From JBGVSA01 sp047605765 (GTDB lineage Bacteria > Pseudomonadota > Gammaproteobacteria > Burkholderiales > Rhodocyclaceae), in the NCBI GenBank assembly GCA_047605765.1, contig JASGFB010000004.1, forward strand, positions 9,104 through 73,103: DNA of 64,000 nt. The letters run 5' to 3'. The stretch's first letter is position 1, and the number at the start of each line of letters is the position of its first letter. The notes under the pieces were generated by a model. That model did not search any database and was not told the origin of the DNA. It saw only the letters and a program-made list of their open reading frames with translations. The translations under genes and the position numbers were made by a program. Shown in pieces: positions 8,744 to 16,324 of the stretch.

Positions 8744-8766
8744 GTACGAACTAGTTAGTTTTCGCT
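8744..8766. promoter_or_regulatory. Possible operator upstream of dctQ
   Basis: The gap between the TetR gene and dctQ contains an AACTAGTT palindrome (8749-8756) in a locally AT-rich patch reading GTACGAACTAGTTAGTTTTC. The surrounding gap is otherwise GC-rich. It could be a regulator site or part of a dctQ promoter. It does not resemble the palindrome found upstream of the TetR gene, so assignment to that regulator is weak. Confidence 0.25.
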
Positions 8767-8806
8767 GTGATGGTATACACGTACGCTTCGCAAAGCCTTG
8801 CCAGTC

Positions 8807-9496
8807 CTAGTTCTTGACGTAACGAGCGACCATTTCGACGATGCTGGCACGGCGTTTTTCCAGCTCTTTGGGGGATGAAATATCGCGCTTGAAAATGATC
8901 GAAAACGTGTGCCGGTTGGACACGTTGAAAAAGCACAGCGAACTGATCAGCAGGTGCAGGTCCACCGGGTCGATGTTCGGCCGAAACGCCCCGGCCGCCA
9001 CGCCACGCTCGTAGACATCGTGCACCGCCGTGATGGCCGGCACGTTCAGTTGCTGGATCATCTTCGACTGGGCCAGGAACTGCCCATTGTTGATGTTCTC
9101 CGTCATGACCAGACGGATGAAGTCGGGATTGGCGAGCTGGTAGTCGAAGGTGAAGCTGACCAGCTTGCCGAGCGCCTCTTCGGGCGGCAGATCTTCCAGG
9201 TGCAGCCCGCCCTCGATGCTGCGGATGCGCCGGTAGGCTTCTTCGAGCACGGCGACGTAGAGGTTTTCCTTGCTGCCGAAGTAGTAATAGATCATGCGCT
9301 TGCTGGCGCGCGTGAGCTCGGCGATCTCGTCGATGCGGGCACCGGCCAGCCCTTTTTGCGAGAACTCCTGCGTCGCCACGGCGATGATGTCGCGCATCGT
9401 GCCTTCGGGATCGTTGACCCGCGTGGGGGCGGTTTCCCGCGCCGGCGCGCGGGCCGATCTGCGGGCGGTGACGGTCTTCTTGCTTGCCGTTGGCAT
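8807..9496 (-). CDS. TetR/AcrR-family regulator of the quinate/shikimate unit
   Basis: The protein has 229 residues from the chosen ATG (MPTASKKTVTARRSARAP), preceded by an AGGAC site; the frame continues upstream but without a good start. After a basic, low-complexity N-terminus the helix-turn-helix is clear: IIAVATQEFSQKGLAGARID, then ELTRASKRMIYYYFGSKENL. The C-terminal ligand-binding part is of the type found in several catabolic TetR regulators (EEAYRRIRSIEGGLHLEDLP). It is on the same strand as dctQMP, the dehydrogenase gene and quiC, so it most likely controls them and itself, with a quinate-pathway intermediate as effector (inference). Confidence 0.88.
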   Translation of the reverse strand: MPTASKKTVTARRSARAPARETAPTRVNDPEGTMRDIIAVATQEFSQKGLAGARIDEIAELTRASKRMIYYYFGSKENLYVAVLEEAYRRIRSIEGGLHLEDLPPEEALGKLVSFTFDYQLANPDFIRLVMTENINNGQFLAQSKMIQQLNVPAITAVHDVYERGVAAGAFRPNIDPVDLHLLISSLCFFNVSNRHTFSIIFKRDISSPKELEKRRASIVEMVARYVKN

Positions 9497-9633
9497 GGCG
9501 TGTCCTGTCGGGTGGGCACTGTGTCGCAGCGCAGTCTGGCCTTGCGCCCTGCGCATCGAGGGCGGCATCGAAGCATGGCCATTCGCGTCAAGAGTTCCTT
9601 CAATACACACCTTTTTGCGATCAATCAAATCAG

Positions 9634-9643
9634 TGACCGGTCA
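9634..9643. promoter_or_regulatory. Candidate TetR operator TGACCGGTCA
   Basis: A perfect 10-bp palindrome, TGACCGGTCA, lies about 140 bp upstream of the TetR start and about 150 bp upstream of cycA, in the divergent gap between them. Short GC-centred palindromes flanked by AT-rich sequence are typical TetR-family operators. Autoregulation of the TetR gene, and perhaps effects on cycA, is a reasonable inference. Confidence 0.45.
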
Positions 9644-9790
9644 AAATCTCGTTAATGCGCGGGGACGCAACCGTCGCACCGCGCCGGTGCGCGCCTGGCA
9701 GTTGATTACAATATGGCGGCGCAACATGCAGCAGGCGCCGCTCCGGCCCATGCCTGGAGACGCGACAGGGCTTCAACCAAGACGGTCAAT

Positions 9791-11197
9791 ATGAAAAAAG
9801 ACAACGCACCACACGAAGACTCGGATCACCTCAGACGTAATCTCAGCAACCGGCACATTCAGCTCATCGCCATCGGCGGCGCCATCGGCACCGGCCTGTT
9901 CATGGGCTCGGGCAAGACCATCAGCCTGGCCGGCCCGTCCATCATCTTTGTCTACATGATCATCGGCTTCATGCTGTTCTTCGTCATGCGGGCCATGGGC
10001 GAGCTGCTGCTGTCCAATCTGCAATACAAGTCGTTCAGTGATTTCGCCGCCGACCTGCTCGGCCCCTGGGCCGGCTTTTTCACCGGCTGGACCTACTGGT
10101 TCTGCTGGGTGGTGACCGGCATCGCCGACGTCGTCGCCGTCGCTGGCTACGCGCAGTTCTGGATGCCCGACCTGCCGCAGTGGATGCCCGCACTGGCCTG
10201 CGTGGTGTTGCTGCTGAGCCTGAACCTGGCCACCGTGAAGCTGTTCGGTGAAATGGAGTTCTGGTTCGCCATGATCAAGATCGTGGCCATCGTCGGCCTG
10301 ATCCTGATGGGTGCCTACATGGTGCTGACCCACTACCAGTCGCCCAACGGCGTGACCGCCTCGCTCGGCCACCTGTGGAACGACGGTGGCATGTTCCCCA
10401 AGGGGGTCATGGGCTTCTTCGCGGGCTTCCAGATAGCGGTGTTCGCCTTCGTCGGCATCGAACTGGTGGGTGCCGCCGCGGCCGAAACCAAGGATCCGGA
10501 AAAGACCCTGCCCAAGGCGATCAATTCGATTCCCATCCGCATCATCATGTTCTACGTGCTGGCGCTGATCACCATCATGTGCGTGACGCCGTGGAACAGC
10601 GTGCAGCCCGAGCAGAGCCCGTTCGTGGCGCTGTTCCTGCTGGCTGGCCTGCCGGCTGCGGCCGGTGTCATCAATTTCGTGGTGATGACTTCGGCGGCCT
10701 CGTCGGCCAACAGCGGCATCTTCTCGACCAGCCGCATGCTGTACGGTCTGGCGCAGGACGGTGATGCGCCGCAAAGCTTCGCGCAGTTGTCCAAGCGCGC
10801 GGTGCCGGCGCGCGGCCTGATCTTCTCGTGCATCTGCCTGCTCGGCGGCGTAGTGCTGATCTACATCGAACCGGACGTGATCACAGCCTTCACCCTGGTG
10901 ACGACGATCTCGGCCATCTGCTTCATGTTCGTGTGGTCGATCATCCTGTGTTCGTACATGGCCTACCGCAAGCAGCGCCCCGCCCTGCACGCGGCATCCA
11001 AGTACAAGATGCCGGGTGGCGTCGCCATGTGCTGGGTGTGCCTGGTGTTCTTCGTGTTCGTGCTCGGTCTGCTGACGCTCAAGGAAGACACGCGCATGGC
11101 GCTGTACATCACGCCGCTGTGGTTCATCGCCCTGGCGATCGGTTACGGCGCCTCGCGCACCGGCCGCATGGCCAAGGCGGCCCGCGCCGCTTCGTAA
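9791..11197 (+). CDS. cycA: D-serine/D-alanine/glycine permease CycA
   Basis: This 468-residue amino acid permease of the APC superfamily is strikingly similar to enterobacterial CycA over its whole length. Visible stretches include LRRNLSNRHIQLIAIGGAIG, TGLFMGSGKTISLAGPSIIF, AVFAFVGIELVG and SSANSGIFSTSRMLYGLAQ. Twelve membrane segments are expected. CycA imports D-serine, D-alanine and glycine across the inner membrane. The start at 9791 (MKKDNAPHEDSDHL) gives a normal N-terminus; the open frame further upstream is not conserved-looking. The gene stands alone, divergent from the TetR gene, and ends at a strong terminator. Confidence 0.96.
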   Translation: MKKDNAPHEDSDHLRRNLSNRHIQLIAIGGAIGTGLFMGSGKTISLAGPSIIFVYMIIGFMLFFVMRAMGELLLSNLQYKSFSDFAADLLGPWAGFFTGWTYWFCWVVTGIADVVAVAGYAQFWMPDLPQWMPALACVVLLLSLNLATVKLFGEMEFWFAMIKIVAIVGLILMGAYMVLTHYQSPNGVTASLGHLWNDGGMFPKGVMGFFAGFQIAVFAFVGIELVGAAAAETKDPEKTLPKAINSIPIRIIMFYVLALITIMCVTPWNSVQPEQSPFVALFLLAGLPAAAGVINFVVMTSAASSANSGIFSTSRMLYGLAQDGDAPQSFAQLSKRAVPARGLIFSCICLLGGVVLIYIEPDVITAFTLVTTISAICFMFVWSIILCSYMAYRKQRPALHAASKYKMPGGVAMCWVCLVFFVFVLGLLTLKEDTRMALYITPLWFIALAIGYGASRTGRMAKAARAAS

Positions 11198-11212
11198 GCG
11201 CTGCACTGCATG

Positions 11213-11251
11213 AAAAACGCCGGCCCCTTGACGGGGGCCGGCGTTTTTTTT
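11213..11251 (+). terminator. Rho-independent terminator after cycA
   Basis: A 10-bp GC stem (CGCCGGCCCC paired with GGGGCCGGCG, 6-base loop) is followed by eight T residues. A run of five A residues precedes it, so it can also serve the converging mog transcript. Confidence 0.93.
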
Positions 11252-11277
11252 GCGCGCAAGAAATGCTGGCGCCGCGT

Positions 11278-11907
11278 TCAGTCGGCCGGTCGCGGCGCGC
11301 TCTTGGGGCGGAAGGCGGCGATGACGGCTTCGTGGGTGTCGATGTAGGGGCCGCCGATCAGATCGATGCAATAGGGAATGGCGGCGAAGACGCCGGTCAC
11401 GCTCAGCGTGCCGTCCTCGGCGCGCAGGCCCTCGAGCGTTTCGCGGATGGCCTTGGGCTGCCCCGGCAGGTTGAGAATCAGCGAGCGGCCGCGGATGACG
11501 GCCGTCTGCCGCGACAGGATGGCGGTGGGCACGAAGTGGCGCGAGATACGCCGCATCTCTTCACCGAAACCGGGCATTTCGCGCTCGCCGACCGCACGGG
11601 TAGCTTCGGGTGTCACATCGCGCGGTGCCGGACCGGTGCCGCCGGTGGTGAGAATCAGGTGGCAACCGTGCACGTCGGCCAGTTCGGTCAGGGTGGCTTC
11701 GATACCGGCGCGCTCGTCGGCGATCAAGCGTTCCTCGGCGCGCCACGGACAACGCAGCGCCGTGGTCAGCCATTCGCGCAGCGCAGGAATGCCTTTGTCA
11801 TCATAAACGCCAGCCGAGGCGCGATCGGAAATCGACACCAGCCCGACGATGAAGGGGCTGGCCTCGGTGGGCCGGCGCGGCAGCGCGTCAGGCGTTGTCG
11901 TCGTCAT
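11278..11907 (-). CDS. mog: Molybdopterin adenylyltransferase Mog
   Basis: This 209-residue protein of the MoaB/Mog family activates molybdopterin by adenylylation before molybdenum insertion. Signatures are VGLVSISDRASAGVYDDKGI near the N-terminus, ILTTGGTGPAPRDVTPEAT in the middle, and LILNLPGQPKAIRETLEGL toward the end. Length and motifs fit MogA rather than the shorter MoaB. The start codon lies inside the end of darP, overlapping it by 20 bp in another frame; the overlap is a GAC-rich repeat that gives a Thr run here. No other molybdenum-cofactor gene is in the window. Confidence 0.93.
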   Translation of the reverse strand: MTTTTPDALPRRPTEASPFIVGLVSISDRASAGVYDDKGIPALREWLTTALRCPWRAEERLIADERAGIEATLTELADVHGCHLILTTGGTGPAPRDVTPEATRAVGEREMPGFGEEMRRISRHFVPTAILSRQTAVIRGRSLILNLPGQPKAIRETLEGLRAEDGTLSVTGVFAAIPYCIDLIGGPYIDTHEAVIAAFRPKSAPRPAD

Positions 11908-12442
11908 CGTCGTCGTCCCCGGCGGGCTCGGCGCTCACGTCTTCGAGCGCACGCAGAATCTGGAAGATCTCGCGGAAGGCGCGCGGCGGCTTGTTCTGTT
12001 CGCGTTCCTTGATGGCGTTGCGGCGCAATTGGCGCAGGCGCTGCAGATCGGCGTCCGGATAGGCGTCACCGATCTCGGTGAGCACGCTTTCGTCTTCGAG
12101 CAGGCGCTCGCGCTGGCGCTCCAGCCGGTGCAAATGCGCCGTGGCGGCGGCCGACACGCCCTTGATTTCGTCGAGCACCGCGCGCAGAGGCGCCGGATCG
12201 ACACCACGCATGATCTTGCCGATGTACTGCATCTGGCGGCGGCGCGCCTCGTGCTTGGTGATGCGGTGCATTTCGAGGATGGCATCGCGCAGCGCCTCGG
12301 GCACGTCCATCTTCTTGAAGCGATCCACCGGCAGGGCCACCAGCTCGGCCCCCAGATCCTGCAGGGCATCCATGTCGCGCTTGCGCTGCGATTTGGAGGG
12401 GCCGTCGTATTCGTCGTGGTCTTGAGCGTCGTTATGGTGCAT
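11888..12442 (-). CDS. darP: Ribosome-associated protein DarP (YjgA/DUF615)
   Basis: The protein has 184 residues from the ATG at 12442 (MHHNDAQDHDEYDGPSKSQR); the open frame extends further upstream but the conserved part starts here. The family core is clear: SKSQRKRDMDALQDLGAELV, then RITKHEARRRQMQYIGKIMR, then LRQLRRNAIKEREQNKPPRA. DUF615/YjgA proteins bind the large ribosomal subunit late in its assembly. The C-terminus ends in a run of seven Asp residues, encoded by a GAC/GAT repeat that doubles as the start of mog in another frame. It is divergent from pmbA. Confidence 0.92.
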   Translation of the reverse strand: MHHNDAQDHDEYDGPSKSQRKRDMDALQDLGAELVALPVDRFKKMDVPEALRDAILEMHRITKHEARRRQMQYIGKIMRGVDPAPLRAVLDEIKGVSAAATAHLHRLERQRERLLEDESVLTEIGDAYPDADLQRLRQLRRNAIKEREQNKPPRAFREIFQILRALEDVSAEPAGDDDDDDDNA

Positions 12443-12579
12443 GGGATCGTGCGGTCGCAAAAAAAGGCCCGGTGTGCGCGGGGGCGCCACGGCGGGCATG
12501 GGGGCCGGCACCCCACAGGGGACGGTGCCGGCCAGAGTTGGTAAGATTATAGCTTTTGCGAGCGCGGCACCCCCACCCC

Positions 12580-13938
12580 ATGGCCAGCACACAAGACGGA
12601 TTCAGCTATTCGCAGCAAGCGCTGCGCGACATCGCTCAGCAAATCCTCGACTACGCCAAATCGCGTGGCGCCACCGCCTGCGAGGCCGATGTCTCCGAGG
12701 GCTCCGGGCAGTCTGTGACGGTGCGCCGCGGCGCGGTCGAAACCATCGAGTACAACCGCGACAAGGGCATCGGTGTCACGGTGTACCTGGGCCAGCAGCG
12801 CGGCCACGCCAGTTCGTCCGATTTTTCGGCGGCGGCGCTGCGTTCGACGGTCGACGCGGCACTGTCGATCGCCCGCTTCACGGCGCCGGACGCATGTGCG
12901 GGCCTGGCCGACGAAGCCCTGCTGTGGCGTGGCGGCCAAGCCGACATCGCGGCACTCGACCTGTATCACCCGTGGGACATCACGGTGGAAGACGCCGTCG
13001 AACTGGCCCGCTACTGCGAAGCGGCCGCCTTTGCGGTCAGCCCGTTCATCAAGAATTCCGAAGGCGCATCGGTGTCGCGCCAGGCCTCGCAGTTCGTCGC
13101 CGCCAACAGCCTGGGCTTCAATGCCGGCTTTGCCACCTCGCGCCATTCTCTGTCGTGCTCGGTGATCGCCGGCGAAGGCGAGGACATGCAGCGCGACGAC
13201 TGGTACGCCTCGCGTCGCGATGCGCACGAACTCCCCAATGCCGCGCGCGTGGGCGACTATGCGGCACGCCGGGCCCTGTCGCGCCTGGGTGCGAGCCGTG
13301 TGCCGACCTGCAACGTACCGATAATCTTCGAAGCACCGCTGGCCTGCGGCCTGATCAGCAACCTGGTGCACGCCGCCAGCGGCAGCAGCCTGTATCGGCG
13401 TTCGTCCTTCCTGCTCGACGCGCTGGGCGAACAGATCTTCTCGCCCATCGTGCAGTTGCGCGAAGACCCGACCGTGCCCAAGGCGCTGGCCAGCACCCCG
13501 TTCGATGACGAAGGCGTCGGCACCCAGGCACGCGACATCGTGCGCGACGGCGTGCTGCAGGCGTATTTCCTCGGTTCGTACTCGGCGCGCAAGCTGGGCA
13601 TGCGCTCTACCGGCAATGCCGGCGGCAGCCACAACCTGGTGCTGGAGGCCGGCGAGCGCAGCCTGGCCGAGCTGGCTGCCGACATCGGCCGCGGCCTGTT
13701 GGTGACCGAACTGCTCGGTCAGGGCGTCAACTACGTGACCGGCGACTATTCGCGCGGTGCCGCCGGCTACTGGATCGAGAACGGCGAGATCCGCCAGCCG
13801 GTGCAGGAAGTCACCATTGCCGGCAATCTGCGCGACATGTTCCGCAACGTGCGCGCCGTCGGCAACGACGTGATCGTGCGCGGCGGCAAACAGTCGGGTT
13901 CGATCGTCATCGATGGCATGACGCTGGCCGGGGCCTGA
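12580..13938 (+). CDS. pmbA: Metalloprotease PmbA (TldE)
   Basis: This 452-residue protein of the TldD/PmbA family is PmbA rather than TldD because it lacks the HExxxH zinc motif. Family stretches are VTVRRGAVETIEYNRDKGIG near residues 49-68, DDEGVGTQARDIVRDGVLQ near 310-328, and GYWIENGEIRQPVQEVTIAG near the end. With TldD it forms a heterodimeric protease that trims peptides such as microcin B17 precursor and degrades CcdA. TldD is not in the window. The ATG at 12580 gives MASTQDGFSYSQQALRD. The gene is divergent from darP and ends at a palindromic terminator. Confidence 0.94.
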   Translation: MASTQDGFSYSQQALRDIAQQILDYAKSRGATACEADVSEGSGQSVTVRRGAVETIEYNRDKGIGVTVYLGQQRGHASSSDFSAAALRSTVDAALSIARFTAPDACAGLADEALLWRGGQADIAALDLYHPWDITVEDAVELARYCEAAAFAVSPFIKNSEGASVSRQASQFVAANSLGFNAGFATSRHSLSCSVIAGEGEDMQRDDWYASRRDAHELPNAARVGDYAARRALSRLGASRVPTCNVPIIFEAPLACGLISNLVHAASGSSLYRRSSFLLDALGEQIFSPIVQLREDPTVPKALASTPFDDEGVGTQARDIVRDGVLQAYFLGSYSARKLGMRSTGNAGGSHNLVLEAGERSLAELAADIGRGLLVTELLGQGVNYVTGDYSRGAAGYWIENGEIRQPVQEVTIAGNLRDMFRNVRAVGNDVIVRGGKQSGSIVIDGMTLAGA

Positions 13939-13961
13939 TCCGGCGCCGCATGACGATGAAA

Positions 13962-13983
13962 AAAGGGGGCCGCGGCCCCCTTT
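13962..13983. terminator. Bidirectional terminator between pmbA and the lipoprotein gene
   Basis: A perfect 16-bp palindrome, GGGGGCCGCGGCCCCC, is flanked by an A-run on the left and TTT on the right. It sits 24 bp after the pmbA stop and just beyond the end of the converging lipoprotein gene, so it can end both transcripts. Confidence 0.85.
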
Positions 13984-14010
13984 CTTGTCGACCGCCGGCA
14001 CGGCCGGCAA

Positions 14011-14649
14011 TCAGATGACGGCATCCTTGCGCAGATCGGTGACAATCTGCCTGGACAGGCGCTCGGCCGCCGCGCCAGCGTCGAGCGCACCATTGAGGCT
14101 ATACGTGGCGGACCACACGAGCTTGCCGCTGGCCATCGATGTCATGGCCGCCTCGACCGTGGTGGCATCCGCCGCCGAAGTGCCATCGCCACCGCCGATG
14201 GGAATCGACACCCCCACGCCACCGCCACTCCAGCCCCCGCCCCAACCGCCGCTGCCTCCGCCAACCCCGACGCCGAAGCTCGGCCCGCTGTTGTAGCCGC
14301 GATCCACGCGCAGCACTCTCACCACCAACGCCCCATCGGCGCCCGCCGAGCGCAGCGCCGCCTGCACAGCCGGCAGGCCGACGATGCCGGCGGCATTGTC
14401 ACCCTTGACGGCATCCACCGCGGTGTAGCTTACCGCCGCCCGTACGCCCCACTGGCGCAGCACATTGCTCAGGGTGTCCTCGACGATGCGGCGTTGCGTC
14501 TGGGCGTCGCCCGCCGCCACGACCAGCACATTCTTCAGCGCCGGCCCACCGAACTGTGGATCGCGCCAACTGCCGGATTGCGAAATACCCGCACAGGCGC
14601 TCAATGCCAGGCAGGCCAACACCACCGCGTTCGATCTGAACAACCGCAT
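14011..14649 (-). CDS. Glycine-rich lipoprotein (DUF4136-like)
   Basis: This 212-residue protein has a lipoprotein signal with lipobox LSACAG (lipidation on Cys19). The start is fixed by an AAGGAGA site 4 bases before the ATG. The body contains LKNVLVVAAGDAQTQRRIVE and a C-terminal half ending in SGKLVWSATYSLNG. Residues about 125-157 are an extreme Gly/Ser/Trp-rich stretch (VGGGSGGWGGGWSGGG), probably disordered and possibly self-associating. The overall layout resembles DUF4136-type lipoproteins, but I cannot confirm the family. It faces away from the orphan TRAP binding-protein gene. Confidence 0.72.
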   Translation of the reverse strand: MRLFRSNAVVLACLALSACAGISQSGSWRDPQFGGPALKNVLVVAAGDAQTQRRIVEDTLSNVLRQWGVRAAVSYTAVDAVKGDNAAGIVGLPAVQAALRSAGADGALVVRVLRVDRGYNSGPSFGVGVGGGSGGWGGGWSGGGVGVSIPIGGGDGTSAADATTVEAAMTSMASGKLVWSATYSLNGALDAGAAAERLSRQIVTDLRKDAVI

Positions 14650-14845
14650 GTCTTCTCCTTCTACGCACTCAGGCGCTCGAACGAAACGGGACCGCATGAC
14701 GACGCCCCGCAACAAACCGGCCCAGTGTGCCCCAAGCCGGCCCCGGCGCCCGCACCGGCCGTCAATTTACTGCCCGATGGTGCCGGCAACCCCTCCCTCG
14801 GTGGGAGCGGGGTGCAATATGCCTGCGGGTTCCCCCTAGGCGCAG

Positions 14846-14867
14846 TTGCATTAGCAATTCCTATAAT
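14846..14867 (+). promoter_or_regulatory. Promoter with inverted repeat for the orphan TRAP binding protein
   Basis: A consensus -10 hexamer TATAAT lies at 14862-14867, 51 bp before the GTG start. No good -35 is at the right spacing. Instead a perfect inverted repeat TTGC-ATTA-GCAA (14846-14857) lies just upstream. A strong -10 without a -35 and with a palindrome in its place suggests control by a bound regulator. Confidence 0.45.
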
Positions 14868-14918
14868 CCGATGGAATTTCGGCGTTTTCTTACACACCAC
14901 AACAGAGGGGATAGCACA

Positions 14919-16010
14919 GTGGAACGTCGTTCATTCTTGAAAAATGCCAGTGCGGGGCTGGCAGCAGGCGCCTTGGCGGCACCGGCCATTGCCCAGTCCT
15001 CCCAACCGAACATCAAATGGCGCTTGGCATCGAGCTTCCCCAAGAGCCTGGATACCATTTATGGTGCCGCCGAATCGGTGGCCCAGCGCGTCAAAGTGGC
15101 CACCAACGGCAAGTTCGAAATCCAGGTGTTCGCAGCCGGTGAGATCGTTCCCGGCCCCGGCGTGTGCGACGCCGTCAAGGACGCCACCGTCGAAATGGGC
15201 CATACCTGCAGCTATTACTTCGTCGGCAAGGACACCACGTTCGCCATCGATACTGCCCTGCCCTTCGGCCTCAACAGCCGCCAACAGACCGCCTGGATGT
15301 TCGAAGGCGGCGGCATGGACCTGATGCGCGAGTTCTTCCGCGACTACAACATCGTGAATTTCCCCTGTGGCAATACCGGCGTGCAGATGGGCGGCTGGTA
15401 TCGCAAGGAGATCAAAACGGTCAAGGATCTCCAAGGGCTCAAGTTCCGCATCAGTGGCGCGGCCGGCTCGGTGATGGCCAAGCTCGGGGTGGTACCGCAG
15501 CAGATTCCGGGGGGCGACATCTATCCGGCGCTGGAGAAGGGCACCATCGACGCCGCTGAATGGGTCGGCCCGTATGACGATGAAAAGCTCGGCTTCAACA
15601 AGGTCGCCAAGTATTACTACTACCCGGGATTCTGGGAGGGCGGCCCGCAGATCACGGTGTACGTGAATGCCAAGAAATGGGCCGAGCTGCCCAAGGATTA
15701 CCAGCAGATACTGGAATCGGCCTGCTCGGCGGCCCACGTCGAAATGCAGGCCAAGTACGACGTCAAAAACGTTGCCGCCCTGCGCCGCCTGGTCGCCAGC
15801 GGCACGCAACTGCGTCAGTTCCCGCGCGATGTGATGCAGGCGGCATACAAGGCGGCGTTCGAGTTCTACGATGAAACGGCCGCCAAGAACGCCAAGTTCA
15901 AGAAGATCTACGACCAGTGGAAGAAATTCCGCGACGACGAATACCTGTGGTTCCGCGTGGCCGAAAAGAGCTACGACGACTTCGTCTACAGCCAGCAGAC
16001 GCGGCGCTAA
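14919..16010 (+). CDS. Orphan TRAP transporter substrate-binding protein (Tat-exported)
   Basis: This 363-residue DctP/TakP-type solute receptor starts at a GTG chosen because a GAGGGG site precedes it and it gives a twin-arginine signal, VERRSFLKNASAGLAAGALA. An in-frame ATG at 14871 would hide this signal. The mature part has WRLASSFPKSLDTIYGAAES, KVKDLQG-like KTVKDLQGLKFRIS, and IPGGDIYPALEKGTIDAAEW, a pattern seen in receptors for 2-oxo acids or mannitol/chloroaromatic compounds. No DctQ or DctM lies beside it, so it must share permeases encoded elsewhere or act only as a sensor. It is followed by its own terminator. Confidence 0.9.
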   Translation: MERRSFLKNASAGLAAGALAAPAIAQSSQPNIKWRLASSFPKSLDTIYGAAESVAQRVKVATNGKFEIQVFAAGEIVPGPGVCDAVKDATVEMGHTCSYYFVGKDTTFAIDTALPFGLNSRQQTAWMFEGGGMDLMREFFRDYNIVNFPCGNTGVQMGGWYRKEIKTVKDLQGLKFRISGAAGSVMAKLGVVPQQIPGGDIYPALEKGTIDAAEWVGPYDDEKLGFNKVAKYYYYPGFWEGGPQITVYVNAKKWAELPKDYQQILESACSAAHVEMQAKYDVKNVAALRRLVASGTQLRQFPRDVMQAAYKAAFEFYDETAAKNAKFKKIYDQWKKFRDDEYLWFRVAEKSYDDFVYSQQTRR

Positions 16011-16031
16011 CCGAGCACATCCCCCCCTCAT

Positions 16032-16058
16032 ACGCCCCGCAGTCCGGGGCGTTTTTTT
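16032..16058 (+). terminator. Terminator after the orphan TRAP binding-protein gene
   Basis: An 8-bp stem (ACGCCCCG with CGGGGCGT, 5-base loop) is followed by seven T residues, 22 bp after the stop codon. Confidence 0.92.
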
Positions 16059-16167
16059 GTTCACGAACGGAGGGGGCCCCACTGTTTTCATCCTGCATAT
16101 CGCTGCTACGCCTGCCCCGTGCCTTTGTCTGTGCGGGCAAATACCCATGCGAGCAGCAGGGTGACTT

Positions 16168-16209
16168 CTGAGCCAGATCAAAAAATGTAGGTTGTATGTC
16201 CCCTAAATT
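16168..16209 (+). promoter_or_regulatory. Candidate FNR-type site and promoter of ompW
   Basis: CTGAGCCAGATCAA (16168-16181) matches 8 of 10 conserved bases of the FNR consensus TTGAT-N4-ATCAA, including the TGA-N6-TCA core. A -10-like TAAATT lies at 16204-16209. A start site about 7 bases further would put the site centre at -41.5, the usual position for activation by FNR. OmpW is oxygen-regulated in enterobacteria, so this is plausible but unproven. Confidence 0.35.
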
Positions 16210-16324
16210 GGGCTGCCTTTTGGACTTGATACAAACAATGCGCCCCGACAGAGACCTTACCTACATGCCGAAGGCGCGCCCTAAGCCCAAGAGAGAAACT
16301 TCTCTGACACCAAGGATAGCCTTC

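Larger units (their letters stand above)
16011..16324. other. Intergenic region before ompW
   Basis: This 314-bp gap holds the terminator of the TRAP binding-protein gene at its left end and a candidate FNR-type site with promoter in the middle. The last 100 bases form the ompW leader, with AAGGA about 9 bases before the ATG. No open frame in it looks coding. Confidence 0.6.

Noticed and set aside
16226..16239. TTGATACAAACAAT as an FNR site for ompW
   Set aside because: Only the left half-site fits; the right half does not match ATCAA. The site at 16168-16181 is better.
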